A stretch of DNA of 64,000 nucleotides from CAIWHR01 sp963726775. Lineage in GTDB: Bacteria > Pseudomonadota > Gammaproteobacteria > Burkholderiales > Casimicrobiaceae. The translations under genes and the position numbers were made by a program. This document shows, in pieces, positions 1-10,445 of this stretch. The stretch is taken from assembly GCA_963726775.1 (NCBI GenBank), contig CAVSDL010000011.1, positions 1 through 64,000 on the forward strand. Reading direction: 5' to 3'. Numbering within the stretch: position 1 is the first letter of the stretch; each line of letters opens with the position of its first letter. Under the pieces are notes generated by a model, which did not search any database, was not told where the DNA came from, and saw nothing but the letters and a program-made list of their open reading frames with translations.

Positions 1-230
1 TGAGGAGGCATTCCTCGCAACCGCGGGTATTGCGATTGGCCGTCAGTACGGAACTCAAGTGCGTGCAACGAGCGGGCATGGGACTACTCCTTTGCGTCCG
101 GACTTCCTACGTCGCCAGTACCACCTCCATTACATCAAACAGGAAGTCGAAGCCACACGGCACCCCTTGCCGGCACACACTGGCGGGACCGCATCCGCGG
201 CGGAATGGCTTGCCGGGCATTGCAAGAGTT
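1..230. other. Left edge, no recognised gene
   Basis: This stretch lies downstream of the minus-strand flavin reductase gene. Several frames stay open on both strands, as expected at this GC content, but none gives a protein I recognise and none has a convincing ribosome site. A frame on the plus strand is open from base 2 through this stretch and could be the tail of a gene that starts outside the window, but its translation shows no family signature. Confidence 0.4.
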
Positions 231-1934
231 CTATGCCGTCACCGTCGCCTGGACGGTTGGACCTGGGGCGGCAAGGTACTGATGAATCAGCGCCACGACG
301 GCGGCGCCCTCGCCAATGGCGCCGCCGACACGCTTCACCGAGCCGGACCGCACGTCGCCAACCGCGAATACGCCAGGCACCGACGATTCGAGTGTAGCGG
401 GCACGTGTTCTGTGGCGATGCATGCCGTCGTCTTGCCGGTCAGCACAAAGCCGTGCGAGTCGAATCCGACGCCGCAACGTTCCAGCCATCGCGTCTCGGG
501 ATCGGCGCCCGCAAAGAGAAACACGTGTCGGATCGACTGTGTTTCTACAACGCCGGTACGCTTGTCGCGCCAGGACACTGCGCTGAGGCCTCCCGAACGG
601 TCGCCATGAAGTTGTGTCAGCTCGGTGTGGGGCCGCAGTTTGATGTTTGGCGTGGCGTCGATGCGATCGATCAGATAGCGTGACATGCTGGCGGCGAGGC
701 CGGGACCGCGTATCAGGACGTAAACATTGGTTGCGTGCTCGGCGAGGAACACGGCGGCCTGTCCCGCCGAATTGCCGCCGCCGACCAGAACCACTTCGGA
801 ATTGGCACACATCTTTGCCTCGAGGGCGGAGGCCCAATACCAAACGCCCCGGCCTTCGAACTCACTCAGCCCGGGCACTGCAGGCCGCCGATACGTTGCG
901 CCGCTGGCAATGACGACGGTCCGCGACCTGAGCCGGCGCTGGTCGCTGAGCTTCAGCCACAATTCGCCACCGGGCCCGGCCTTGGTGCAGTCGAGCTCGG
1001 CGACCTGCGCGGGAATCATGATCTCGGCACCGAATTTCTGCGCCTGGACGAAGGCGCGTCCGGCGAGCGCCTGGCCCGAGATGCCGGTGGGAAAGCCCAG
1101 GTAGTTTTCAATGCGCGCGCTGGCACCGGCTTGGCCGCCAAACGCCCGGCAGTCCAATACGACGACGTGCAGGCCTTCCGACGCCGCGTAAACGGCGGTG
1201 GCGAGCCCCGCGGGGCCTGCGCCCACGACGGCAACGTCGAAGAGCTCATCGTGATCGTCGGTATCGAGCATTCCAAGGCAGCGGGCCAGCGCGTCTTCCG
1301 TGGGAGTGAGCAGTACGGTGCTGTCCGGGCACACGACCAATACGTCTGCCAGGGCCGCGCCGTACTGCTCGAGAAGCGCGGCAGCGTCGACATCCTGCGC
1401 GGCATCGACGACATGATGCGGATATCCGTTGCGGCGCAGGAAGTTCTGCAATCGCAGCAATTCCGCTGTCTCCGGCCGGCCGATCAGCACGGGACCGCTG
1501 GCACCGGATTCGATCAGCCCGACCCGGCGAAGGATCAGCGCGCGAACAATGCGTTCGCCAAGATCGGCCTCGGCGATGATCAGAGCGCGCAATTGCGAGG
1601 GCGGGACGAGGATCGCCTCGACGTCTTCCTCCGCGTGCCCGTCCACCAGTGCGTGGCGACCGGAGAGTTGCGCGACTTCGGCGAGAAACTGCCCCGGCCC
1701 CTGCCGCACGATCGGAACGACATGGCCCAATCCGTCACGCTGGCTGATCGTGACCGCACCCTTCAGCACGACGAACATTCCCGGACCCGGCTCGCCCGCC
1801 GCGAACAAACGGGCACCGCGCGCGTAACGCCGCACGCTGCCGAATCGACCGATGCGTGCGATCTCCGGCTCTGTCAGCTCCGGAAACATCTGGTGGCGTC
1901 TGCTCGCGATGTCAGGTGGCGCGTCGCTGGACAT
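231..1934 (-). CDS. Cyclic-nucleotide-binding domain fused to thioredoxin-reductase-like flavoprotein
   Basis: The 567-residue protein has an N-terminal cNMP-binding (Crp-like) sensor domain at roughly residues 15-130, a short linker, and a thioredoxin-reductase-type flavoprotein domain. The FAD motif GAGPAG lies near residue 238 and the NADPH motif GGGNSAGQ near residue 385. The redox CxxC of true thioredoxin reductases is missing: the equivalent stretch near residue 365 reads VWYWAS. The protein therefore probably does not reduce thioredoxin in the usual way. Fusions of this type are known in bacteria, but their substrate is unclear. I chose the ATG at 1934 because GGGAG stands seven bases upstream; an in-frame start at 1985 would add 17 residues. 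It probably stands alone: the next gene upstream points the other way. Confidence 0.85.
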   Translation of the reverse strand: MSSDAPPDIASRRHQMFPELTEPEIARIGRFGSVRRYARGARLFAAGEPGPGMFVVLKGAVTISQRDGLGHVVPIVRQGPGQFLAEVAQLSGRHALVDGHAEEDVEAILVPPSQLRALIIAEADLGERIVRALILRRVGLIESGASGPVLIGRPETAELLRLQNFLRRNGYPHHVVDAAQDVDAAALLEQYGAALADVLVVCPDSTVLLTPTEDALARCLGMLDTDDHDELFDVAVVGAGPAGLATAVYAASEGLHVVVLDCRAFGGQAGASARIENYLGFPTGISGQALAGRAFVQAQKFGAEIMIPAQVAELDCTKAGPGGELWLKLSDQRRLRSRTVVIASGATYRRPAVPGLSEFEGRGVWYWASALEAKMCANSEVVLVGGGNSAGQAAVFLAEHATNVYVLIRGPGLAASMSRYLIDRIDATPNIKLRPHTELTQLHGDRSGGLSAVSWRDKRTGVVETQSIRHVFLFAGADPETRWLERCGVGFDSHGFVLTGKTTACIATEHVPATLESSVPGVFAVGDVRSGSVKRVGGAIGEGAAVVALIHQYLAAPGPTVQATVTA

Positions 1935-2355
1935 CCCAATCTCCCGGGTTGCAAATTTCAGACGATCTCTCTGAACGGACAACAACCACGAATTCTCCTA
2001 CCGGGCCCGGCGCGCGATGATGCGTGGGGTAGACCATGCGTCGGGCGGCATCACGCCGATCTCCTTGGACACTATGTTCGAGGTACGGCCAAGGTTGCCG
2101 TACTGCATCCGAGCGCGCCGTCAGGATCATCGGCGCCGCGGGTTACCTTCGCGATTGCTAGTATGAGCTTGCTTGCCGCAGGAGCCATAGGCATGATGAC
2201 GCGACTTTCGCGGGGCCGTTCCGGCGCCCCGCAATCGACTGCCGGCGAGCCGGTCGATCCGTGGCAATGGTCACCGCTTCGCCGCTCGCAGGTTCGCGCA
2301 ACATGGAAGACCCTGAATTTCGTACGGTCAATTGTCGGCACAATGGAGGAACGGC
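1935..2355. other. Divergent intergenic region without a recognised gene
   Basis: About 420 bases separate the starts of the minus-strand flavin reductase and the plus-strand amidohydrolase, so promoters for both must lie here. I see no clear -35/-10 pair; TAGTAT at 2158-2163 is a possible -10 for the plus strand without a good -35. Short open frames in the stretch show no known family. The right end carries the ribosome site GGAGGA (2345-2350) of the amidohydrolase. Confidence 0.4.
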
Positions 2356-3820
2356 GTGCGAACGATACACGTGACGGTTGGCGTATTGCTCCTGGGCAGC
2401 GCGGCAGCGTGGGCCCAGGTGCCTTCGGCCGAGGTGAAGAAATTCCTCCTGTTCGACGACCGGCTGGTCGCGCTGACCCACGTGCGTGTCATCGACGGCA
2501 CCGGCGCCCCGGCGGTGGACGATCGCACGGTGGTGCTCCGCGACGGACGCATCGAATCCGTCGGCGATCCGGCGATGGCGACCCCGGCCGGCGCGCGCGT
2601 CGTCGACCTGACCGGCCGCAGCGTGTTTCCGGGATTGGTCGGCATGCACGACCACCTGATGTACACCGCCTCGATCAATGTCGGCAAGGACGGCAGGGTT
2701 CCCCCGCCCGGCGGGCTCGTGACCGAATTGGCCTTTTCGGCGCCGCGCCTGTATCTCGCGTCCGGCGTCACGACCATTCGGACGACGGGAAGCATCGAGC
2801 CGTATGCGGATCTCAATATTCGCCGCAAGATCGACGAAATGGAAATGCCCGGACCGCGCATCGACGTCACCGGACCTTACCTCGAAGGCAAGGGCAGCTT
2901 CTTCCCGCAAATGCCGGCGTTGGTCGATGCCGAACAGGCGCGCCGAACCGTCGAATTCTGGGCCGGCGAAGGAATGACGTCGTTCAAGGCCTACATGTTG
3001 ATCACCGAGGACGTGCTCTCCGCGGCCATCAAGGAAGCCCATCGCCAGGGATTGAAAGTGACGGGACATCTGTGCGCGGTCGACTATCGCCGCGCGATCG
3101 CCATCGGCATCGACAATCTGGAGCACGGACCCGTTTTCACGGACAGCGAATTCGTTGCCGAACCGCAAGCCCGATACCTGTCCGTCGTACCTGCAGGTCA
3201 TGGACTCCTGGGAGAAGCTCGAAATAGACAGCGTGCCCGTCCAGGCGCTCATTCACGATCTGGTCGAGCACAAGGTTGCGGTGACGTCGACGCTCCCCGT
3301 ATTTGAAGCGCTCGTCGGGAACCGTCCGCTGCTGTCCATGCGGCATATGGAGATGCTGTCGCCGGAATCGTTGCGCAGCTATCTCAATGCCCGTGCCTTT
3401 GCGGCGACGGTCATGGGGCGATTCGAGAAGCTCGAGGCCGCGCTGAAGAAGGAGATGGCGTTCGAGCTTGCGTTCGTGCGCGCCGGCGGTCTGCTCCTCG
3501 CTGGTGCGGATCCCACCGGGAACGGCGGCGCTCTGCCCGGTTTCGCCGACCAACGCGGGCTCGAGCTTCTCGTCGAAGCAGGGTTTACACCCACGCAGGC
3601 GATACGCATCGCCAGCGCGAACGGCGCCCGCTATCTAGGGCAGCAGGATCGGCTCGGCACCATCGAGCCCGGCAAGATTGCCGACCTCGTGGTGGTCAGC
3701 GGTGACCCGAGCCGACGCATCGACGACGTGGAAAACGTCGAGATCGTTTTCAAGGACGGTTTCGCCTACGATCCGGTCAAGTTGATCGAGTCGGTCCGCG
3801 GGATGGTCGGGATCCGTTAG
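2356..3820 (+). pseudogene. Exported metal-dependent amidohydrolase, frameshifted
   Basis: Two consecutive frames together encode one amidohydrolase-superfamily enzyme (imidazolonepropionase/prolidase-like) of about 487 residues. The first frame runs from GTG 2356 (GGAGGA five bases upstream), has a cleavable signal peptide ending AAAWAQ, and carries the metal-site motifs HDH (GMHDHLM), FKAYM (the position of the carboxylated lysine), a His in VTGHL and a His in NLEHGP. The second frame starts in effect near 3164 with RKPDTCPS and carries the late Asp in GADPTGNGG and the family-typical C-terminal GTIEPGKIADLVV. The switch needs one surplus C at 3163-3164: dropping it gives SEFVAERKPDTCPS without a gap. 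Both halves look intact, so this is a recent mutation or a sequencing error. Substrate unknown. Confidence 0.8.
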
Positions 3821-3905
3821 GCCCGCCGACGTGGACCTGCGCGCCGTGCGACATAGGCATATAGTGGCGGGACGCCATGGTCTCGGCGATCCACAGGAGC
3901 GAACC

Positions 3906-4025
3906 ATGTCCCATCAGCCCCCGAAGGAAAGCAAGAAGAAGCCGCAGCACACGCCGAAGGAAAAGAAGACGATCAAGCAGCAGAAGAAGCACACGGGCGA
4001 CGCCGTGCCCTTCATCAAGCACTGA
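3906..4025 (+). CDS. Lysine-rich 39-residue conserved small protein
   Basis: This short gene starts at ATG 3906 behind CAGGAG (seven bases upstream) and encodes 39 residues. The product is highly basic, with runs such as ESKKKPQ, KEKKTIKQQKKH, and the ending DAVPFIKH. Small proteins with this composition and a similar ending occur in other betaproteobacteria as I recall, which together with the good ribosome site makes it likely to be real. It has no membrane segment and no signal peptide. The composition would suit nucleic-acid binding, but that is inference only. It stands in the gap between the frameshifted amidohydrolase (same strand, 85 bases upstream) and the convergent prolyl oligopeptidase. 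Confidence 0.7.
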   Translation: MSHQPPKESKKKPQHTPKEKKTIKQQKKHTGDAVPFIKH

Positions 4026-4159
4026 GAAAGCGGGGCCGCGGCAACGCGCCGGGGCTCCCCTTCCCGAAGGCGCTCGCGCCACCGTCGGCGCCGCCTGCTG
4101 CGCGGCGACCGACGCGCTGACGGAGCGGCGCGATGTGCCGCGGCCCTCCGGCGTCGCGG

Positions 4160-6316
<2,157 letters not shown>

Positions 6317-6518
6317 AAGGAGTCCCGAAGGATTGTTGGCGTCGGCAACATCGCGCCGGCTGCGCGCCACAAAGGCGCGCGCGAGGCATACGCCAATCTC
6401 AACATGGAGTGGAAATTCGACGCGGCGAAAGGTGCGCCTGGACACGACAATGCGGGTTGATGCGACGGTGTCAACGCGGGGATCGTGTTGTCGGGCGTCG
6501 CCCGACCCCCGAATACTC

Positions 6519-7481
6519 CTATCGCGGCACCGAATAATTGGCCGGCACATAGACGTAACCCTGTGCATCGGCGCGGATGTGGCCGATGCCGGGGAACGGC
6601 AGATGAGCGACCGCAAGCCAGAAGCCTTGCTTGGCGCCGTCGGCGTACACCTTCTTGCGCTGGTCCGCGGCCATCCTGGAGTCGGTATCGAACTGGATCG
6701 TGACGGACGGATTCACGAATTGCACCGCGGCCACGTGCATCAGGTCGCCCAGCACGGCGAGCTTCTGCCCCCTGCTCTCGAAGACGTACATCGTGTGGCC
6801 TCGCGTATGACCATACGTCGAGACCGCCTTGACGCCAGGCCCAAGCTCGCCGCTGCCATCGAAGGGCATGAACTTGCCGGCCGCGACATACGGATTGATC
6901 GATGCCATCGCGCCCCTGAAGAATCCCTTGGCGGCGTCCGGCGCGGCGTCCATGTTGGCCTGGCTGAGCCAGTAATCGGCCTCGCGCTTGTCGGCGCGCA
7001 CGATCGCATTGGGGAACGCGAGCTTGTCGCCGGCCATGAGCCCGCCGACATGGTCGCCATGCATGTGCGTGATGTAGATCTCGTCCACCTGTTCCGGCTG
7101 GTAGCCCGCGGCCTTGAGATTCCCGATGAGATTGCCGAGCGTCGGTCCGAAGAGATTGCCCGTTCCGGCGTCGACCAGCACCAGCTTGGTCCCCATATTG
7201 ACGAGAAACGCGTTGACCGACGTCTCGACCGGATCGGCCAGGAACGCGCGCTTGAGCAGTTGGTCGACGCGCACCGGCGTCGTGTTGGTCAGGAGCTTGC
7301 GCACTTCGAGCGCCAGCGTGCCGTCTGATAGCGCGACGATTTCGAAGTCGCCGAGCATCATCCGGTAGTAGCCGGGCGCCTGGCCCTTCTGCTGCGGCGC
7401 GGCAGCGTGCGGCGCGGTCGCGTAGAGAACGCCGGCGCTGATTGCTACGAGGCCGACGACGAGCTTGCGCAGACGATCCAT
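6519..7481 (-). CDS. Exported metallo-beta-lactamase-fold hydrolase
   Basis: The 320-residue protein begins with a signal peptide (about 27 residues, ending near APHAAA) and continues as a metallo-beta-lactamase fold. The zinc motif HMHGDHVGG is at residues 139-147; further metal ligands are likely in the GHTRGH segment near residue 224 and in GDLMH near 244. It resembles the MBL-fold hydrolases of the quorum-quenching lactonase/glyoxalase II group, but the substrate cannot be read from the sequence. The ATG at 7481 follows GGGGGA by five bases. It precedes the prolyl oligopeptidase on the same strand with about 200 bases between, so a common transcript is possible but not shown. Confidence 0.85.
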   Translation of the reverse strand: MDRLRKLVVGLVAISAGVLYATAPHAAAPQQKGQAPGYYRMMLGDFEIVALSDGTLALEVRKLLTNTTPVRVDQLLKRAFLADPVETSVNAFLVNMGTKLVLVDAGTGNLFGPTLGNLIGNLKAAGYQPEQVDEIYITHMHGDHVGGLMAGDKLAFPNAIVRADKREADYWLSQANMDAAPDAAKGFFRGAMASINPYVAAGKFMPFDGSGELGPGVKAVSTYGHTRGHTMYVFESRGQKLAVLGDLMHVAAVQFVNPSVTIQFDTDSRMAADQRKKVYADGAKQGFWLAVAHLPFPGIGHIRADAQGYVYVPANYSVPR

Positions 7482-7629
7482 GGCATTCCCCCGTTGCTTT
7501 GACGAGCGTCATTCCCGGCGCATTCTAGCTTGTGTTCGAGCCGCGGAGAACGAGGTGGCTCGCGAAAATACGTGCATCATAGTCATCGGACGCTCGGCAG
7601 GGGGCAGAACTTGCAGGGAGGAACAATCG

Positions 7630-8202
7630 ATGGAGATTGAAACGCGACTGCTGGAAGAATGGAAGGCGAACAACGAGTTGCTGAAATTCTACGAAGACCT
7701 GAAACAGAAGCGCTTCGCGCACTTCCTGACGATCCAGACGGCATTCCTTGCTTTTTTCGCGTTGCTTGCCAAGGACGCTCTGATCAACCTCTCCATGGTG
7801 TCGCTGACGGCCCTCGTGCTGATCGCGATTCCACCGCTCATCATTTCGTTCTACTTCATGCGCGTCGACACGCGCAGCCGCGCGTTCGTCGACACCGCGA
7901 ATACGCGTCTGCTTATCCTCGAGGAAGAATGGAAGCGCGTCTCGCCGGAGAGCCATTTCTCGACCTATCAGCAGTTGTTCGCCGTTCTTTCCCGGCACGA
8001 CGAGGCGACGGTCGAAGCGTATCTGCGCGCCCGAAAGCTCGAGGGCGACCCCTTCGGGACGCTGGCGCAGTCGAAGTCCGCGCACGCCAGCGAACACGCC
8101 ATTTTGCGGATGTTCTGGTGGCTCTGGATCGTCCTGGCGAGCCTGGCGGCGCTCATCCACCTGGGATGGCACCTGATCAAGGGCCTTGGAGCGATGAGCT
8201 AG
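7630..8202 (+). CDS. Hypothetical membrane protein with three predicted membrane segments
   Basis: The 190-residue product starts at ATG 7630 behind a strong AGGGAGGA. An acidic N-terminal helix (about 30 residues) leads into two hydrophobic segments, near residues 33-50 and 57-78, then a soluble charged stretch of about 85 residues, and a last segment rich in tryptophan (MFWWLWIVLASLAAL) near residues 160-180. I do not recognise the family with certainty. The layout resembles the RipA-type octameric membrane proteins, whose biochemical role is poorly known. It reads away from the MBL-fold gene, so the 148-base gap (7482-7629) must hold promoters for both. Confidence 0.75.
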   Translation: MEIETRLLEEWKANNELLKFYEDLKQKRFAHFLTIQTAFLAFFALLAKDALINLSMVSLTALVLIAIPPLIISFYFMRVDTRSRAFVDTANTRLLILEEEWKRVSPESHFSTYQQLFAVLSRHDEATVEAYLRARKLEGDPFGTLAQSKSAHASEHAILRMFWWLWIVLASLAALIHLGWHLIKGLGAMS

Positions 8203-8587
8203 GATAATCTTCCGTCATACGATTGCCGCCGATCATCGCGGCAGGTACTGCGCGACCGCTTTTTTCCAGACGCGGCGCCTGCCAATGGCCTCAACTGACG
8301 TTTTGACCCGAAGCGTTTCGTGCCGCCGGAGATTCATTGGCGCGCAGCCCCGCAATCCTGCGGGCTGGGTGATGTCATCCTGGAGTTCGTTTTCGCGCGC
8401 GCTCAGGTGAACGCCGCGCGCACGCGCTCGCGCGTGAACGGCACCGTCGTGAGCCGCGCGCCGACGGCGTCGGACGCACTGGTGCCGCGCATCGCGAGTC
8501 GCGGCGACTCGGCCGGCCGGGCGATTGGAGGCGCGGCGTCTCTAATGGAGGTCTCGCCACGGTGGTTGCCGACCAGACACGGTGCGG
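8203..8587. other. Convergent intergenic region with a possible oxidase-gene remnant
   Basis: No intact gene lies here. On the minus strand an open frame ending at 8403 reads GARLTTVPFTRERVRAA just before its stop, which looks like the end of a xanthine-dehydrogenase-type molybdenum oxidase large subunit, where the last residues commonly resemble TGxRxxxLPxTPERV. Only about 45 codons look meaningful and the rest overlaps the LysR gene in another frame. This may be the stump of a deleted gene, or chance. Confidence 0.25.
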
Positions 8588-9598
8588 CTAACGGCGCGCA
8601 GGCGTCGCCGGATTGTCGATGATGGGTTGCCGTTGCAGGCGCTCGGACGCCAGTCGCAAGTTCGCCTTGGTCTCGCGAACTTTGCCCTCGATCGCCTGAC
8701 ACTCCGGCCCCGCGAAAAGGGCGGAGAGCGCGTCGAGGAATACGCGCGTTCGCGCTGGCATCAGCCGTCGACCCGGGAACACCGCCCACGCGCTGACCGG
8801 TGGCACACGCCAGCCGGGCAGCACCGGGTCGAGCTCGCCGCGCTGCAGGTACGGCAATGCGAAGTGATCGTTGATGATAGTGATTCCCGCGCCCGCAAGC
8901 GCCATCCGCGTGAGCAGCTCCGGCGAATTGGCTGTCGCGCGGCCGGGCGGAATGCCCTCCCAGCGCTCGTCGCCGCGGGTGAGAATCCACGGCATCGGGT
9001 CGCCGGTGCGGGCGAGGATGCGCAGCGCGTCATGCTCCATGAGCGCCTCGGGTTCGGACGGCGTTCCCCGACGGGCGAGGTACGCTTTCGCGGCATAGAG
9101 GCCGCCGGTGAAGGCGGCGATGCGGCGGGCGGCGAGCGAGGCGTCGTCGCCCAATTCCCCCATGCGGATCGCGACATCGAAGTTCTCGCCGATGAGATCG
9201 ACGAAGCGCGCGGAGAGGTCGACTTCCAGCGTGATCGCCGGATACCGGAGGACGAATTCGGAGAGCAGCGGCGCGAGGACGCTGTTGGCAAAGTCGCCCG
9301 GCATCGTCACCCGCAGGCGACCGCTCGGTTCCAGTTGCCGGTTCTGGGCGAGCGAGGCCGCGGCCGCGACGTCCTCGACGACGTGACGCGCATGTTCGAG
9401 TACGGCAAGCCCGAAGTCCGTGACGGTGAGCTTGCGGGTGGTGCGTAGCAGGAGGCGCTCTCCCAGCTGCGCTTCGAGGGCGGCCACCCGTCGCGAGACC
9501 GTCGATTTGGGGACGCCGAGGCGCTCGGCGGCGCGCGAAAAGCTTCCTTCATCCACGACGCGGGCGAAGATGAGGAGATCGTTGGCCTCGAGGTTCAT
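8588..9598 (-). CDS. LysR-family transcriptional regulator
   Basis: The 336-residue protein opens with a winged helix-turn-helix (residues about 3-62; FSRAAERLGVPKSTVSRRV is the recognition region) followed by a LysR-type substrate-binding domain with the usual GRLRV start near residue 93. It is somewhat longer than typical (about 300), owing to a C-terminal tail after residue 305. It belongs to the group whose members usually sit next to, and control, oxidoreductase genes. The ATG at 9598 is the family-typical start; an in-frame start at 9667 would run into the operator region. The divergent azoR and pirin genes are the likely targets. The inducing molecule is unknown. Confidence 0.9.
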   Translation of the reverse strand: MNLEANDLLIFARVVDEGSFSRAAERLGVPKSTVSRRVAALEAQLGERLLLRTTRKLTVTDFGLAVLEHARHVVEDVAAAASLAQNRQLEPSGRLRVTMPGDFANSVLAPLLSEFVLRYPAITLEVDLSARFVDLIGENFDVAIRMGELGDDASLAARRIAAFTGGLYAAKAYLARRGTPSEPEALMEHDALRILARTGDPMPWILTRGDERWEGIPPGRATANSPELLTRMALAGAGITIINDHFALPYLQRGELDPVLPGWRVPPVSAWAVFPGRRLMPARTRVFLDALSALFAGPECQAIEGKVRETKANLRLASERLQRQPIIDNPATPARR

Positions 9599-9665
9599 TG
9601 TATTTGGCACTGCAACGGGACCGCGCGCGGCCGGGGAATCTCGCGATGCGCCGAAAGGCCCTTGC

Positions 9666-9692
9666 ATTGTTGCTGTAGCGGAACAATATTAT
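9666..9692 (+). promoter_or_regulatory. Probable LysR operator and azoR promoter
   Basis: A perfect inverted repeat, ATTGTT (9666-9671) and AACAAT (9682-9687) with a 10-base spacer, lies midway between the divergent LysR gene and azoR and contains the T-N11-A pattern that LysR proteins favour. TATTAT at 9687-9692 overlaps its right arm and would serve as a -10 for azoR; the -35 is weak (TTGCAT at 9662). Overlap of repeat and promoter would suit direct control by the LysR protein. Assignment is inference. Confidence 0.5.
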
Positions 9693-9771
9693 CCAATTTC
9701 ATGGCTTCCGAACCATCAAGGCAACAAATATATTAGCGTCGTCACCCACCTGCAACTTAATGGACCGAGCC

Positions 9772-10374
9772 ATGAACATCCTGCAGATCAATTCCAGTGC
9801 CCGCCGCGCCGCCTCCCATTCGACGCGGCTCGCCGCCCGGCTCGCAGCGCGCCTGCGCGAGGCGGACCCCAAGGCCGCGCTGATCGTTCGCGATCTCACC
9901 GACGCTCCGCACCCGATCCTCGACGACGCCGCGCTTGGCGCGCTGTTCACCCCGGCGGATCAGCGCACGCCCGAACAGGCCGCGCGCGTGGCGCTGGACG
10001 ACGCATTGATTGCGGAGATTCAGGCCGCAGATGTGGTGGTATTGGGTGTGCCGATGTACAACTTTGGCGTGCCGGCGCCATTGAAGAACTGGATCGATGC
10101 GATTTCGCGGGCCGGCGTGACTTTCCGCTACACGGAGAAAGGTCCCGAAGGCCTGCTCAAAGGCAAGAAGGTGTACGTAGCCCTGACGCGCGGCGGGATG
10201 TACCGGAACACGCCGGCGGATACGCAAGTGCCGTATCTGAAGACGGTGTTCACGTTCCTGGGCCTCGCCGACGTGCAGTTCGTGTACGCCGAAGGCCTTT
10301 CGATGGGGCCCGACGCCGAGCGGCAGGCGATCGCTTCGGCGCACGAGCAGATCGAGGAAGCGGTGGCGGCATGA
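9772..10374 (+). CDS. azoR: FMN-dependent NADH-azoreductase
   Basis: The 200-residue flavodoxin-like protein matches the AzoR family: the FMN phosphate loop follows the first strand (MNILQINSSARR), PMYNFGVPAPLK near residue 91 is the family signature around the isoalloxazine ring, and LTRGGMY lies further on. AzoR reduces azo dyes and quinones with NADH in two-electron steps in the cytoplasm and is often linked to quinone or thiol stress. I prefer ATG 9772, which matches the family N-terminus; ATG 9760 is in frame and would add four residues. The pirin gene follows after 71 bases on the same strand, and the divergent LysR gene is the likely regulator. Confidence 0.9.
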   Translation: MNILQINSSARRAASHSTRLAARLAARLREADPKAALIVRDLTDAPHPILDDAALGALFTPADQRTPEQAARVALDDALIAEIQAADVVVLGVPMYNFGVPAPLKNWIDAISRAGVTFRYTEKGPEGLLKGKKVYVALTRGGMYRNTPADTQVPYLKTVFTFLGLADVQFVYAEGLSMGPDAERQAIASAHEQIEEAVAA

Positions 10375-10445
10375 CGAAACCAGGGTCAGACTCGCGTTCG
10401 CCGGCACGGCCGGCAATGCGATTCCGCGCCCCCGAGGAGAATGCG

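Noticed and set aside
735..3227. Plus-strand open frame of 830 codons opposite the flavin reductase gene
   Set aside because: High GC content keeps antisense frames open. The translation has no family features and the minus-strand gene is clear. Similar long antisense frames at 25044-26711, 26681-28138 and 38549-41017 were rejected for the same reason.
6317..6616. Upstream extension of the prolyl oligopeptidase by 100 residues
   Set aside because: The extra part has no homology, precedes a good signal peptide and overlaps the neighbouring gene.
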